NCBI GenBank assembly: GCA_963703235.1
Contig: OY969802.1
Location: 1,364,001 to 1,428,000 of the forward strand
Length of the DNA stretch: 64,000 bases
Direction of reading: 5' to 3'
Source: VRUE01 sp963703235
GTDB lineage: Bacteria; Actinomycetota; Thermoleophilia; Solirubrobacterales; 70-9
Shown piece by piece: positions 32,984 to 42,826 of this stretch (positions are counted from its first letter, which is position 1; each line of letters opens with the position of its first letter). Made by a program: the position numbers and the translations under genes. Below the pieces are notes generated by a model. The model ran no database searches. It saw only the letters and a program-made list of their open reading frames with translations, and was not told the origin of the DNA.

Positions 32984-34162
32984 CTAGCGCAGCCTCGGTA
33001 GTCCGAGCACGCGCTCGGCGATGATGTTCTTGAGGATGTCGGTGGTGCCGCCCTCGATCGAGTTGGCGCGCGAACGGAGGAATCCGTACTGCCAGGCGCC
33101 GTTCGCGACCGCGTGATCGGCGCCGCGACCGAGGACCGCATAGGCGCCCTCGACGTCGAGCGCCAGCTCGGTGATCCGCTGGTTGATGTCGGCCCACTGC
33201 CACTTGCCGAGCGAGCCCTCCGGCCCCGGGATCCCCGACTGCATCGTCTTGGTCAGGCCGCGGTAGGCGTTCAGCCGCATCGTCTCGGCCTCGATGTTGA
33301 GCTGGGCGAGGCGCTGGCGGAAGACCGGGTCCTCGGCGGCGCTGCCGCCGTTGAGGCGGGTCTCGGCAGCCAGCTTGCCGAGCCGCTTGAGGCTGTTGGC
33401 GATCTGCGCGATGGCGCCGAAGGCGAGCCCGGCGCGCTCGTTCATCAGGGTCGTGATCGCGACCGTCCAGCCGTTGCCGACGCCGCCGACGACGTTGGCG
33501 TCCGGGATCCGCGCCTCCTCGATGAAGACCTCGTTGAACTCGCCCTCGCCGGTGATCTGCACCAGCGGCTTCGCCTCGACGCCGGGCTGCTCCATGTCCA
33601 TCAGGAAGTAGGTGAGGCCCTTGTGCTTGGGAGCGTCGGGGTCGGTGCGGGCGACCAGCATGCACCACTTCGCGTACTGGGCGAAGGTCGTCCAGACCTT
33701 CTGCCCGGTGACGACCCATTCGTCGCCGTCCTTGACCGCCTTCGTCTTCAGCGAGGCGAGGTCGGAACCCGACTCCGGCTCGGAGAAGCCCTGGCACCAG
33801 ATCTCCTCGGCGGTCAGGATCGGCTCCAGGTAGCGCTGCTTCTGCTCGTCGGTGCCGTGGGCGATGACGACCGGGCCGCCCATCGCCAGGCCGAGCACGT
33901 TGGCCGGGCTGGGCGCTTCCTGGCGCGCCGCCTCGCCGACGAAGATCGCTTGCTCGATCAGGGTGGCGCCGCGGCCGCCGTACTCCTGCGGCCAGGAGAT
34001 GCCGGCCCATCCCGCCTCGTGCATCTTGCCCTGCCACTCGCGGCGGAAGGCCATCACCTCCTCCAGGCTCCCCTCCGGCTCGGGCCCGGGATGGTTCTCC
34101 TCCAGCCAGATCCGAACCTCGTCGCGGAACTCCTGCTCGGACGGGGAGAGGCTCAGGTCCAT
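32984..34162 (-). CDS. Acyl-CoA dehydrogenase
   Basis: The protein has 392 residues and begins MDLSLSPSEQEFRDEVRIWL. It has GFSEPESGSDLASLKT (FAD/substrate loop) and the C-terminal RANSIEGGTTDILKNIIAERVL block, which carries the glutamate of this subfamily. It lies next to a second, shorter dehydrogenase and an LLM oxidoreductase. The pairing is like the heteromeric FadE/ChsE acyl-CoA dehydrogenases used for steroid side chains in actinobacteria, though substrate cannot be deduced. The ATG at 34162 is separated by 12 bases from the HD protein gene upstream. Confidence 0.9.
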   Translation of the reverse strand: MDLSLSPSEQEFRDEVRIWLEENHPGPEPEGSLEEVMAFRREWQGKMHEAGWAGISWPQEYGGRGATLIEQAIFVGEAARQEAPSPANVLGLAMGGPVVIAHGTDEQKQRYLEPILTAEEIWCQGFSEPESGSDLASLKTKAVKDGDEWVVTGQKVWTTFAQYAKWCMLVARTDPDAPKHKGLTYFLMDMEQPGVEAKPLVQITGEGEFNEVFIEEARIPDANVVGGVGNGWTVAITTLMNERAGLAFGAIAQIANSLKRLGKLAAETRLNGGSAAEDPVFRQRLAQLNIEAETMRLNAYRGLTKTMQSGIPGPEGSLGKWQWADINQRITELALDVEGAYAVLGRGADHAVANGAWQYGFLRSRANSIEGGTTDILKNIIAERVLGLPRLR

Positions 34163-34174
34163 CGCCAGTGGAGA

Positions 34175-34948
34175 CTACCCGGCTCGATCGACCCGGTGCC
34201 AGCGGCTGGTCTTCAGGGCCGGACCGAAGCCGGCGAGGAAGAGGGCGCCGGCGCGGCAGCCGTGGACGCGGCGGCCGTGCGCTTGCAGCAGCGGCTGGCC
34301 GCGGACGGTGAAGCCGTGGCGGGGATGGCGCTCGGCCGTGCGCCCCAGGCCGGCCTGGTCGAGGTCCCAGCTGCGCAGCCCGAGCACGTCGAGCAGGATG
34401 CCGTCGTGGGCGAGGTGCTGGATCGCGCCCTGCTCGGGCGGAACGGTCGGGTTGAGGTGGAGCGTGATCGCGTCGAGGACGTCGTGGCGCTCGGCCTCCG
34501 AGAGCGGCGAGGACTCCAGCGCCTGCGCCGCGACTTCGGCCCCGGCCAGGGTGAAGCAGCGGTCGGTCAGCGAGTCCATCGTCATGAAGGCGTAGTCGTG
34601 GAACATCGTCGCCGCGAAGAGCGCCTCCTCGTCGCACTCGATCCCCTCGACCAGGCCGAGCGCGCGGCCGAAGAGGTAGGAGCGGTAGCCGTGCTCGACG
34701 ACCATCGGGTCGAGGTCGGCGCAGGCCTCGACGACGTCGCGGGCGAAGGGCGTGTCGGGTGGGGTCAGCTGCGAGGGATCGGGGCCGGAGCCACGGGTCC
34801 CGCCCCGGCTCGCCAGCAGCCGCGGCAGCGCCCGCGTCGTCTTCAGGACCACCGCCGCCAGGAAGCGCGCTCGCTCTCCGCGCCCGAGGATGCCGTTGGT
34901 TCGCCGGCACCACTCGATCGTGCCGATCTCCCCGATCAGACCGCTCAT
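34175..34948 (-). CDS. HD-domain protein (phosphohydrolase fold)
   Basis: The protein is 257 residues from ATG 34948, which is preceded by GGAGGCGAG; the longer frame from 34993 would start inside a hairpin and is less likely. The metal motif is HGYRSYLFGRALG followed by MFHDYAF, and a third ligand pattern in AITLHLN, all as in HD hydrolases. It may act on a nucleotide or lipid phosphate. It precedes the acyl-CoA dehydrogenase genes in the same direction, which suggests that it is part of the same transcript; its link to lipid oxidation is unclear. Confidence 0.75.
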   Translation of the reverse strand: MSGLIGEIGTIEWCRRTNGILGRGERARFLAAVVLKTTRALPRLLASRGGTRGSGPDPSQLTPPDTPFARDVVEACADLDPMVVEHGYRSYLFGRALGLVEGIECDEEALFAATMFHDYAFMTMDSLTDRCFTLAGAEVAAQALESSPLSEAERHDVLDAITLHLNPTVPPEQGAIQHLAHDGILLDVLGLRSWDLDQAGLGRTAERHPRHGFTVRGQPLLQAHGRRVHGCRAGALFLAGFGPALKTSRWHRVDRAG

Positions 34949-34972
34949 CTCGCCTCCATCGTATGGGCCTTT

Positions 34973-35022
34973 CTTCCGGTGCGCCTTATGCACCCATAAG
35001 GGACATTAAGGAGCACCGGAAG
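34973..35022. repeat. Stem-loop between HD protein and thiolase genes
   Basis: CTTCCGGTGC at 34973-34982 pairs perfectly with GCACCGGAAG at 35013-35022, and the loop contains a small inner stem CTTAT/ATAAG. It lies just after the thiolase stop (minus strand) and before the HD gene. It lacks a T-run, so it is not a classic terminator. A 13-mer in the loop, TTATGCACCCATA, also occurs at 60030-60042. Confidence 0.6.
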
Positions 35023-35033
35023 CCCGGATGCGT

Positions 35034-36221
<1,188 letters not shown>

Positions 36222-36239
36222 CGGTGCCTCCGTTCGCGA

Positions 36240-36255
36240 TTGACCGGTCAATCAA
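36240..36255. promoter_or_regulatory. TetR-type operator between thiolase and hydroxyacyl-CoA dehydrogenase
   Basis: TTGACCGGTCAATCAA; extended to the left it forms a perfect 16-bp palindrome GATTGACCGGTCAATC (36238-36253). It matches the pattern TTGACYGGTCARTCAA of the site at 24787-24802. Placed between divergent genes of one pathway, it can repress both promoters. This is a likely lipid-catabolism repressor site. Confidence 0.6.
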
Positions 36256-36291
36256 CTTTAGCGAGGGGCGACGTGATAGGAACCCGTCTTC

Positions 36292-37112
<821 letters not shown>

Positions 37113-37116
<4 letters not shown>

Positions 37117-37340
37117 CGCTTACCGGCGAGGTCCCAGATCACGTCAGCCGGGGAGATGCCCTGGCGGCGGGCGGTTCTCTCGATCTCCTCCCAGGGGAGC
37201 TCGGCATCGGGCAGGTCGTCCCAGCGGGCCAGGTCGAGCGCCTCGATCGCGCCCTTCAGAGCCGGGCCCAGATGCTCCTCGGAGCGCAACAGCGCCCTCA
37301 AGACCTCGAGCTGCTTGTCGCTCAAACGCACAACCCACAT
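37113..37340 (-). CDS. Small 75-residue protein, unknown function
   Basis: ATG 37340 is preceded by GGAGGTG. The protein starts MWVVRLSDKQLEVLRALLRS, has a helical DLPDAELPWEEIERTARRQ region and ends DLAGKR. It resembles small actinobacterial helical proteins that may be DNA- or RNA-associated, but I recognise no family. It converges with the dehydrogenase gene (4-base overlap of stops) and lies downstream of the CBS-domain gene on the same strand. Confidence 0.65.
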
Positions 37341-37383
37341 GGGCACCTCCAGGGTCGAGCAGGACGTGGGTTGCTCGGGAAAC

Positions 37384-38682
37384 CTAGGAGGCGGAGCGGA
37401 CGGAACTGCTGATCCTGACCGCCTCGACGCGGTTCTCGCGCACCGACTCGACCCGGATCGTGTAGCCGTTGGCCTTGATCGTGTCGCCCCGCTTCGGCAG
37501 CCGTCCCAGCTCGCCGAAGACGTAGCCGCCAACCGAGTTGTAGGCGTCGGTGTCGACCGGCAGCTCGATCCCGACGTCGGCCAGGTCGCCGAGCGAGACA
37601 TGGCCGCGGACGAACCACTCGCCGCCGGCGAGGCGGCGCAGCGCCGCGGCGCGGGGGTCGGTCTCGTCCTCGATCTCCCCCACCACCTCCTCGAGGATGT
37701 CCTCGACGGTGACGATGCCGACCGTACGGCCGTACTCGTCGACGACGACCGAGATCGAGGTGCGCTGGACCTGCAGGTCGTGGAGGAGGTCGTCGAGGGG
37801 CCTGGTCTCGGGGACGATCACCGCGTTGCGGACGAGCGGCTCGATCCGTGCCTCCGGCCCGTCGCTCATGTAGAGCCGGGCCAGGCTGTTGTTGTGGACG
37901 ATCCCCTTGACCCGATCGGGGTTCTCGTCCTCGATCACGACCAGACGCGTGTGGCCGGAGGTTACGCAGCGCCGCAGCGCCGTCTCCACCGTGTCGGTCG
38001 AGTCGACCGTAACCACGGCCGGGATCGGCGTCATCACCTCGCGGGCCTCCTGCTCGTGCAGGTGGAAGACGCCACCGAGCATCCCCGCCTCGCCGGGATC
38101 GAGCGTGCCGCCGAGCTTGGAGCGATCGATGATCTGCTTCAGGTCCTCGGCCGTGTGGCGCTCCTCGATGTCGGTCGGGTCGACGCCGAAGAGGCGCACG
38201 ATCGCGTTGGAGATCGCACTCAGCCCGATCGTCACCGGGGCGGTGATCATGCGGAACCAGTTGAGTGGGCGCGAGACGCGGCGGGCGGTGCGCTCGGCGT
38301 GGCTGATCGCCAGCATCTTCGGCACCTGCTCGCCGACGCTGATGTGGAGCGCGGTGACGAGGGTGAAGGCGATCGCGACCGAAAGGCCGACGGCGAGGCC
38401 GTGCGAGAGGCCGCCGAAGGCCGGCTCCAACAGCTCCGCCAACGCCGGCTCGCCGAGGAAGCCGATCCCGATCGAGGCCATCGTTATCCCCACCTGGCAG
38501 GCGGAGAGCGACTCGTCGATCTTGTCGAGCTGCTCGATCACGGCCTCGGCCCCAGCCTCCCCCTCCTCGGCCAGCTGCTCGATCTTGCCGCGGCGACTGC
38601 GGACCAGCGCGAACTCGGCCGCGACGAAGAAGCCGTTGATTGCCACCAACAGGAGCAGGAGGACGAGCAGCAGCACGCTCAT
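37384..38682 (-). CDS. CNNM/CorC-like CBS-domain membrane protein (hemolysin C family)
   Basis: The protein has 432 residues. Four hydrophobic segments in the first 170 residues (DUF21 type, with VAINGFFVAAEFALVR and an ISVGEQVPKMLAI loop) are followed by two CBS domains (about 195-320: TPIPAVVTVDSTDTVETALRRC, later RTSISVVVDEYGRTVGIVTVEDILEE) and a CorC/HlyC transporter-associated domain (VGGYVFGELGRLPKRGD). Proteins of this type bind adenine nucleotides and influence Mg2+ or Co2+ transport; direction and ion are not defined. The gene is divergent from the BtuF-like gene. Confidence 0.9.
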   Translation of the reverse strand: MSVLLLVLLLLLVAINGFFVAAEFALVRSRRGKIEQLAEEGEAGAEAVIEQLDKIDESLSACQVGITMASIGIGFLGEPALAELLEPAFGGLSHGLAVGLSVAIAFTLVTALHISVGEQVPKMLAISHAERTARRVSRPLNWFRMITAPVTIGLSAISNAIVRLFGVDPTDIEERHTAEDLKQIIDRSKLGGTLDPGEAGMLGGVFHLHEQEAREVMTPIPAVVTVDSTDTVETALRRCVTSGHTRLVVIEDENPDRVKGIVHNNSLARLYMSDGPEARIEPLVRNAVIVPETRPLDDLLHDLQVQRTSISVVVDEYGRTVGIVTVEDILEEVVGEIEDETDPRAAALRRLAGGEWFVRGHVSLGDLADVGIELPVDTDAYNSVGGYVFGELGRLPKRGDTIKANGYTIRVESVRENRVEAVRISSSVRSAS

Positions 38683-38783
38683 GGACTATTTGGCCCGGTA
38701 CTTCGGGGGAGGTCGTCTTCGGCCATTCGGCATTCGTGAATATAGCTTTCCGGGCCGCGGAACCCAGTGAGGTGCCATATTGG

Positions 38784-39710
38784 ATGCGCATGCGCGTCGC
38801 CAGCCTGGTCCCGTCCGCCACCGAGATGCTGTTCGCCCTGGGGCTGGGCGAGGCCGTGGTCGCGGTGACCCACGAGTGCGACTACCCGCGCGAGGCGCGC
38901 TCGCTGCCGCAGCTGACCCGCACCGTCCTGCCCTCCGACCTCAGCGCCCGCGAGATCGACACGGCTGTGAAGGAGACCGTCGGCGAAGGTCGGGCGCTGT
39001 ACGAGCTCGATGAGGAGCGGCTGGCGCAGGTCGCTCCAGACCTGATCGTCACCCAGGCGGTCTGCGACGTCTGCGCCGTCTCCTACGAGGATGTGCTCGA
39101 GGTGGCGGCGCGGCTGCCGGGCAAGCCCCGGGTCGTCCAGCAGGACCCGAGCACGCTGGGCGAGATGCTGGAGGACGTGATCCGGCTCGGCGAGGCGACC
39201 GGCATGGAGTCGGAGGCGCATGAGCTGCGGGCCGAGCTGGAGGGCCGGCTGGCGACCGTGCGCGCCGCGGTCTCCGGAGCGAGCCGGCCGCGGGTGATCG
39301 CGCTCGAGTGGCTCGACCCTCCCTACGTCGGCGGCCACTGGCTGCCGGAGATGGTCTCGATCGCCGGCGGCGAGGACGTCGCCGGGCCGCCGGGGCTGAA
39401 GTCGCCCGAGGTGCACTGGGGGGCGCTGTCGGGGCTCAACCCCGACGTGGTGATCGCGATGCCCTGCGGTTGGTACGTCGAGGAAGCGCAGGCGCAGGCC
39501 CTGCAGCACTGGGAACGGATCGCGAGCCTGGGCGCCGGCCGCGTCTTCGCGGTCGACGCGGCGTCGACCTTCTCGCGGCCGGGGCCGCGCTTGGTCGACG
39601 GGGTCGAGCTGCTCGGACACATCCTTCACCCCGACCTCGTCGACTCACCCGGCAACATCGGCTTCGCCGAGGTGCGGGCGCCAATTCGCCCCACCGAATC
39701 GCCACGGTAG
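38784..39710 (+). CDS. Cobalamin-binding/BtuF-like periplasmic-type binding protein
   Basis: The protein is 308 residues from ATG 38784 (MRMRVASLVPSATEMLFALG), with GAGGTG 11-16 bases upstream; ATG 38790 is also possible. The SLVPSATE start, the long central helix and the APDLIVTQAVCDVCAVSYEDV block are typical of cobalamin and siderophore type III binding proteins. No signal peptide or lipobox is present, so it may be a cytosolic B12-related protein rather than a transporter subunit. No ABC permease genes are nearby and no cobalamin riboswitch was recognised in the 100-base leader. Confidence 0.8.
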   Translation: MRMRVASLVPSATEMLFALGLGEAVVAVTHECDYPREARSLPQLTRTVLPSDLSAREIDTAVKETVGEGRALYELDEERLAQVAPDLIVTQAVCDVCAVSYEDVLEVAARLPGKPRVVQQDPSTLGEMLEDVIRLGEATGMESEAHELRAELEGRLATVRAAVSGASRPRVIALEWLDPPYVGGHWLPEMVSIAGGEDVAGPPGLKSPEVHWGALSGLNPDVVIAMPCGWYVEEAQAQALQHWERIASLGAGRVFAVDAASTFSRPGPRLVDGVELLGHILHPDLVDSPGNIGFAEVRAPIRPTESPR

Positions 39711-39712
39711 CG

Positions 39713-39738
39713 AGGGGCGGCCCCTTTCGACCGCCCCT
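39713..39738. terminator. Hairpin between convergent genes
   Basis: AGGGGCGG at 39713-39720 pairs with CCGCCCCT at 39731-39738 around a 10-base loop, 3 bases after the BtuF-like stop. GC-rich stem without a T-run, as is common in high-GC actinobacteria; it could serve both convergent genes. Confidence 0.45.
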
Positions 39739-39769
39739 GCGACCGCTACGCCGGCCGGTAGCTGGCCAT

Positions 39770-40432
39770 TTACGCAACCCAGAAGCCGCGCATTTCGCCT
39801 TTCGCGTTGTCGACCTCGAGAATTTTGTTGCCAGTGATCGTGCCGTTGGTCTTCGCTTTGCCCGAGTCTTTGCAAGTGGGGTCCATGCCCACGTTCTGTT
39901 CGATGTAGGTGACTCCGGTGATGTTGAGTTCAACTGTGACGTAACGGCCTTTGTCCACGCCTTTGTTGACGTATGTGACTTTTTTGAGGCCCTCTTGTGG
40001 GAGGACCTCGATGGTGCATCCCTCTGCTGTTATGTCGATGGATTCGCCTCCGCCTTCGCACGAAATGTCCATCGTGCCCTCGTATTTCCCGTTTTCGATT
40101 GTCGCGGGCCGGTACACGAATCTGCAGGCGTTGTAATCGATGTCGACGAAGGCTTCGAGTTCAGGGTCGGTGCATGTCTCCGAAGTCGGATCCAGCACTT
40201 GTTCGATGCCTTCTTCTGCTTCGGGCAGAACGCCTTCTCCGTATTCTTCGCATTCCTCGGTGCCCAGGTCGAATTTCCATTTGAGTTTGCCATCGGGTTT
40301 TTCTGTGGTTTTCACGGCATCTTTTTCCCAATGGCCCGAGAATTTCTGGGCGGAAGCTAGCGAGGCCGTTGCCGCTCCGAGAGCGACGATCGCCATAAGG
40401 GCTATGCACAGGGTCCTGAGATTGCGAGCCAT
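39770..40432 (-). CDS. Secreted protein of a small paralogous family, unknown function
   Basis: The protein is 220 residues from ATG 40432, preceded by AAAGGAA. The signal peptide ends near SLASA. The mature protein has several cysteines in pairs and a pattern of beta strands, with CRFVYRP, MDISCEGGGESIDI and a late GMDPTCKDSG. The 44658-45431 protein has the same order of features (C...Y/F, then C-x-G, then an N-x-x block and a terminal C with a following strand), so the two appear homologous. The gene is AT-rich compared with its neighbours. A possible promoter lies at 40499-40527. Confidence 0.65.
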   Translation of the reverse strand: MARNLRTLCIALMAIVALGAATASLASAQKFSGHWEKDAVKTTEKPDGKLKWKFDLGTEECEEYGEGVLPEAEEGIEQVLDPTSETCTDPELEAFVDIDYNACRFVYRPATIENGKYEGTMDISCEGGGESIDITAEGCTIEVLPQEGLKKVTYVNKGVDKGRYVTVELNITGVTYIEQNVGMDPTCKDSGKAKTNGTITGNKILEVDNAKGEMRGFWVA

Positions 40433-40498
40433 TGCTTGGTTCCTTTCGCTTGCGTGGGTGCTGCCACCCGCCACCTTGAGGCTTTTCGGACACACCTA

Positions 40499-40527
40499 TT
40501 CATACTCCGATTAAAGTTATTAATCAA
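40499..40527 (-). promoter_or_regulatory. Possible promoter of the secreted protein gene
   Basis: On the minus strand TTGATT (40527-40522) and TATGAA (40504-40499) are separated by 17 bases in an AT-rich stretch, about 70 bases before the ATG. Matches to sigma-70 are partial (two of the six -10 bases differ). Found by eye. Confidence 0.35.
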
Positions 40528-40586
40528 TAGATTCAGAGTATTTTGGCCTGAAGTGATCCAGACCGTCCAACCCTTGAGTAGCCCGA

Positions 40587-41405
40587 TCAGGCCACGGTAA
40601 TGGCCGCGGCGATCGAGACCAGCGCCACCACCGTCATCGCCACCAGCTCGATCCGGAGGCGGTTCTGGCCGAGCATGCCGCGCTCGCCGGCGACGATGAC
40701 CAGCGCACAGAGGACGCCTGCCGCCAGGCCGCCGAGGTGACCGCCGATGCTGATTTCCGGATTGCCGAAGGTGATCGCGAGGTTGAGCAGGAGGACGATG
40801 CCGATCGAGGACGCGAGGCCCTCGATCCCGCGCTGGCGAGCCATCACGAAGGTTGCCCCGAAGATGCCGAACACGGCGCCGGAGGCGCCGATGGTGAGCG
40901 CATTCGGATCCAGCAGGAGCGCTCCGAAGGATCCGGCGAAGAGCGAGGCGAAGTAGAGGGCGACGAAGCGGGGGGTGCCGATTCCCGGCTCCAGTATCCG
41001 GCCCAGGAAGAAGAGGGCGAACATGTTAAAGCCGATGTGGATCAGGCTGGCGTGGAGAAAGCCGCTCGTCAGCAGCCGGTACCACTCGCCCTCGGCGACG
41101 AACGGACCGTACAGCCCGAAGTCGAGCAGGATCGAGCCGCCGCCGGGGCTCAGGCCGCCACCGCCGCCGGCGATCTCAACCAGGTAGGCGGCGACGTTGA
41201 GCGCGATCAGGACGTAGGTCGCCGGCGCGTCGTAGCGGCCGGGAGCGGCCGCCCCGCGCGTCACCCGCGTCTTCTGGCGGGCGCACTCGGGGCAGCGCAT
41301 GCCGACCGGCGTCGGGGTCATGCACTCGGGACAGATCGGCCGCCCGCAGGAGGAGCAGGAGACGCCCGTCTCGCGGTCGGGATGTCGGTAGCAAGTTTGA
41401 GCCAC
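40587..41405 (-). CDS. Rhomboid-family intramembrane serine protease with N-terminal zinc finger
   Basis: The protein has 272 residues. The first 45 carry a B-box-like zinc finger (Cys5, His8, Cys17, Cys20, Cys25, Cys28, Cys38, Cys41). The rhomboid core follows with six or seven membrane segments, catalytic Ser175 in TIGASGAVFG and His223 in IGGHLGG; a WYRLLTSGFLHASLIHIGFNM block precedes them. It cleaves single-pass membrane proteins. The gene converges with nothing immediate; the DUF4383-like gene starts divergently 60 bases away. Confidence 0.92.
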   Translation of the reverse strand: MAQTCYRHPDRETGVSCSSCGRPICPECMTPTPVGMRCPECARQKTRVTRGAAAPGRYDAPATYVLIALNVAAYLVEIAGGGGGLSPGGGSILLDFGLYGPFVAEGEWYRLLTSGFLHASLIHIGFNMFALFFLGRILEPGIGTPRFVALYFASLFAGSFGALLLDPNALTIGASGAVFGIFGATFVMARQRGIEGLASSIGIVLLLNLAITFGNPEISIGGHLGGLAAGVLCALVIVAGERGMLGQNRLRIELVAMTVVALVSIAAAITVA

Positions 41406-41465
41406 GCGGGACCGGGGACCCTACAATCGATTGCAGCCTTGTCCCTTTACCGAAGGAGGAGAGGA

Positions 41466-41876
41466 ATGGAAGGCGCAAGCCCCGCAAGGCTCTACGCAAC
41501 TCTGGTCGGCGGCGCCCTGGTCATCGCCGGCATCATCGGTTTCTTCTACAGCGCCTCGTTCGGCAGTCCCGGCGAGGTCGACGACGTGTTCGGGATCCTC
41601 GCCGTCAACGCCTGGCACAACATCGTCCACATTCTCACCGGCGCGATCGGGCTGCTGGTCGCCGGCTACGCGGCGCGGGAGTACGCGCTGGGGCTGGGGG
41701 TCGTCTACCTCGTGGTCGCCGCCTGGGGATTCATCATCGGCAGCGGCGACTCGATCCTCGGCTTCATCCCCGTCAACACCGAGGACAACGTCCTCCACCT
41801 GATCCTCGGCCTGCTCGGGGTCGGCGCAGGGCTGGCGACGCCCGTGGCGACCGCCAGGGAGCCCGCACCGGCTTGA
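41466..41876 (+). CDS. DUF4383-like four-helix membrane protein
   Basis: The protein is 136 residues from ATG 41466, with GGAGGAG ribosome site just upstream. Four hydrophobic segments (RLYATLVGGALVIAGIIGFFYSA to LHLILGLLGVGAGLAT) with NAWHNIVHILTGAIGL and NTEDNVLHLILG, where His residues lie in the membrane helices, match the DUF4383 type found in actinobacteria. Function is unknown. A strong hairpin follows the stop by 6 bases. Confidence 0.85.
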   Translation: MEGASPARLYATLVGGALVIAGIIGFFYSASFGSPGEVDDVFGILAVNAWHNIVHILTGAIGLLVAGYAAREYALGLGVVYLVVAAWGFIIGSGDSILGFIPVNTEDNVLHLILGLLGVGAGLATPVATAREPAPA

Positions 41877-41882
41877 CTTGCC

Positions 41883-41923
41883 GCCGACGGGCCTGAAGCG
41901 GCGGACGCTTCAGGCCCGTCGGC
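41883..41923. terminator. Strong GC-rich hairpin, bidirectional terminator candidate
   Basis: A perfect 17-base arm GCCGACGGGCCTGAAGC (41883-41899) pairs with its complement at 41907-41923 around a 7-base loop. It lies between the convergent DUF4383 and the small membrane protein genes, and has no T-run on either side. Confidence 0.6.
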
Positions 41924-41931
41924 ACCGAGGT

Positions 41932-42276
41932 CTACGGGCGGATGCGGTCGGTGACGGCGCGTAGGCGGCCGCTGGCCTGCTGACGGCTGCGGCGGCGCGC
42001 CTCCAACAGCACCAGGGCGCCGGCGGCGACTCCGCCGGCGCTCACGGCGACCACGGGGCGGACCCAGTTGCGCGGGTCGCGCAGCGCCCGCAGCTCGCTC
42101 TCGGACAATTCTTCGGCCCACTCGGCGAGCTCCTCTGCCGCTGCCTGGGTGACGGCGGAGAGCGTGTCCTCGAAGCGTCCGGCCAGCCGCTCGGGCGGCT
42201 CGATCGGGCGCAGCGCGTCGCCGAGCAGGCGCTCGACGTCCCAGCCGCCGGTCAGGTTCTGGCTCGCTTCACTCAT
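41932..42276 (-). CDS. Small membrane protein coupled to an ECF sigma factor
   Basis: The protein has 114 residues: a soluble acidic N-terminal half (MSEASQNLTGGWDVERLLGD, then two helices rich in Ala and Glu) and one hydrophobic segment near residues 70-90. Its start overlaps the end of the sigma factor gene by 8 bases (ATGAGTGA). The position next to a sigma factor and the single membrane helix suggest an anti-sigma-like role, but no zinc-finger anti-sigma motif (HxxxCxxC) is present, so this is speculative. Confidence 0.6.
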   Translation of the reverse strand: MSEASQNLTGGWDVERLLGDALRPIEPPERLAGRFEDTLSAVTQAAAEELAEWAEELSESELRALRDPRNWVRPVVAVSAGGVAAGALVLLEARRRSRQQASGRLRAVTDRIRP

Positions 42277-42826
42277 CGCTCATCTCCTCCTGAAGCTGTT
42301 TGATCGCGCGATGGATCAGGACCTTGGTGGCGCCGTCGCTGCGTCCCAGCGCGCGGGCGATCTCGCGGTTGTCCATACCCAGCGCGAAGCGCATGATCAG
42401 CGCGTCGCGGCGGTCGTCGGGAAGATGGTCGAGCTTGTCGATCACCTGCCGCAGCTCCTCGCGGCCCTCGGCGATCGCCTCGGTCCCGTGCCGGGCGGCG
42501 ATCGGATCGGCGTTCTCCAGCGGCGTCTGCGGCCGCCGCGAGCGGTCGCGGTAGTAGTTGAGCGCCAGGTTGTGGGCGATGCGGATCAGCCACGGGCGCA
42601 GCGGCCGCCCGTCGGACTCGCGCCGCGCCCGGTCGAAGTGGCGGTAGGCCTGCAGGAAGGCCTGCTCGGTGAGGTCCTCGGCGTCGTGCTGGTTGCCGAC
42701 CCGGTAGTAGGCGTAGGAGTAGACGTCGCGCAGGTGGTCGCGGTAGAGGTCTTCGAAGGCGCGGTCGAGCTCCGCCTTGGCGGCCGGGTCGAGGCTCGCC
42801 GGCTCGACGTTCTCCTGATCGCTCAC
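42269..42826 (-). CDS. Sigma-70 family (ECF-type) RNA polymerase sigma factor
   Basis: The protein has 185 residues. Region 2 (DLYRDHLRDVYSYAYYRVGN, then LTEQAFLQAYRHF) and region 4 (LPDDRRDALIMRFALGMDNREIARALGRSDGATKVLIHRAIKQL) are both present, with a short linker as in ECF sigma factors. Start is GTG 42826, overlapping the PlsC-GpsA stop as GTGA. Downstream it is coupled to a small membrane protein. The layout suggests a stress-responsive unit that includes lipid-precursor synthesis; no target promoter is identified. Confidence 0.9.
   Translation of the reverse strand: MSDQENVEPASLDPAAKAELDRAFEDLYRDHLRDVYSYAYYRVGNQHDAEDLTEQAFLQAYRHFDRARRESDGRPLRPWLIRIAHNLALNYYRDRSRRPQTPLENADPIAARHGTEAIAEGREELRQVIDKLDHLPDDRRDALIMRFALGMDNREIARALGRSDGATKVLIHRAIKQLQEEMSDE

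Noticed and set aside
34973..35022. Rho-independent terminator after thiolase
   Set aside because: A good stem but no T-run on either strand; kept only as a stem-loop.
38683..38783. Cobalamin riboswitch before the BtuF-like gene
   Set aside because: The gap is only 100 bases and no B12-box was recognised.
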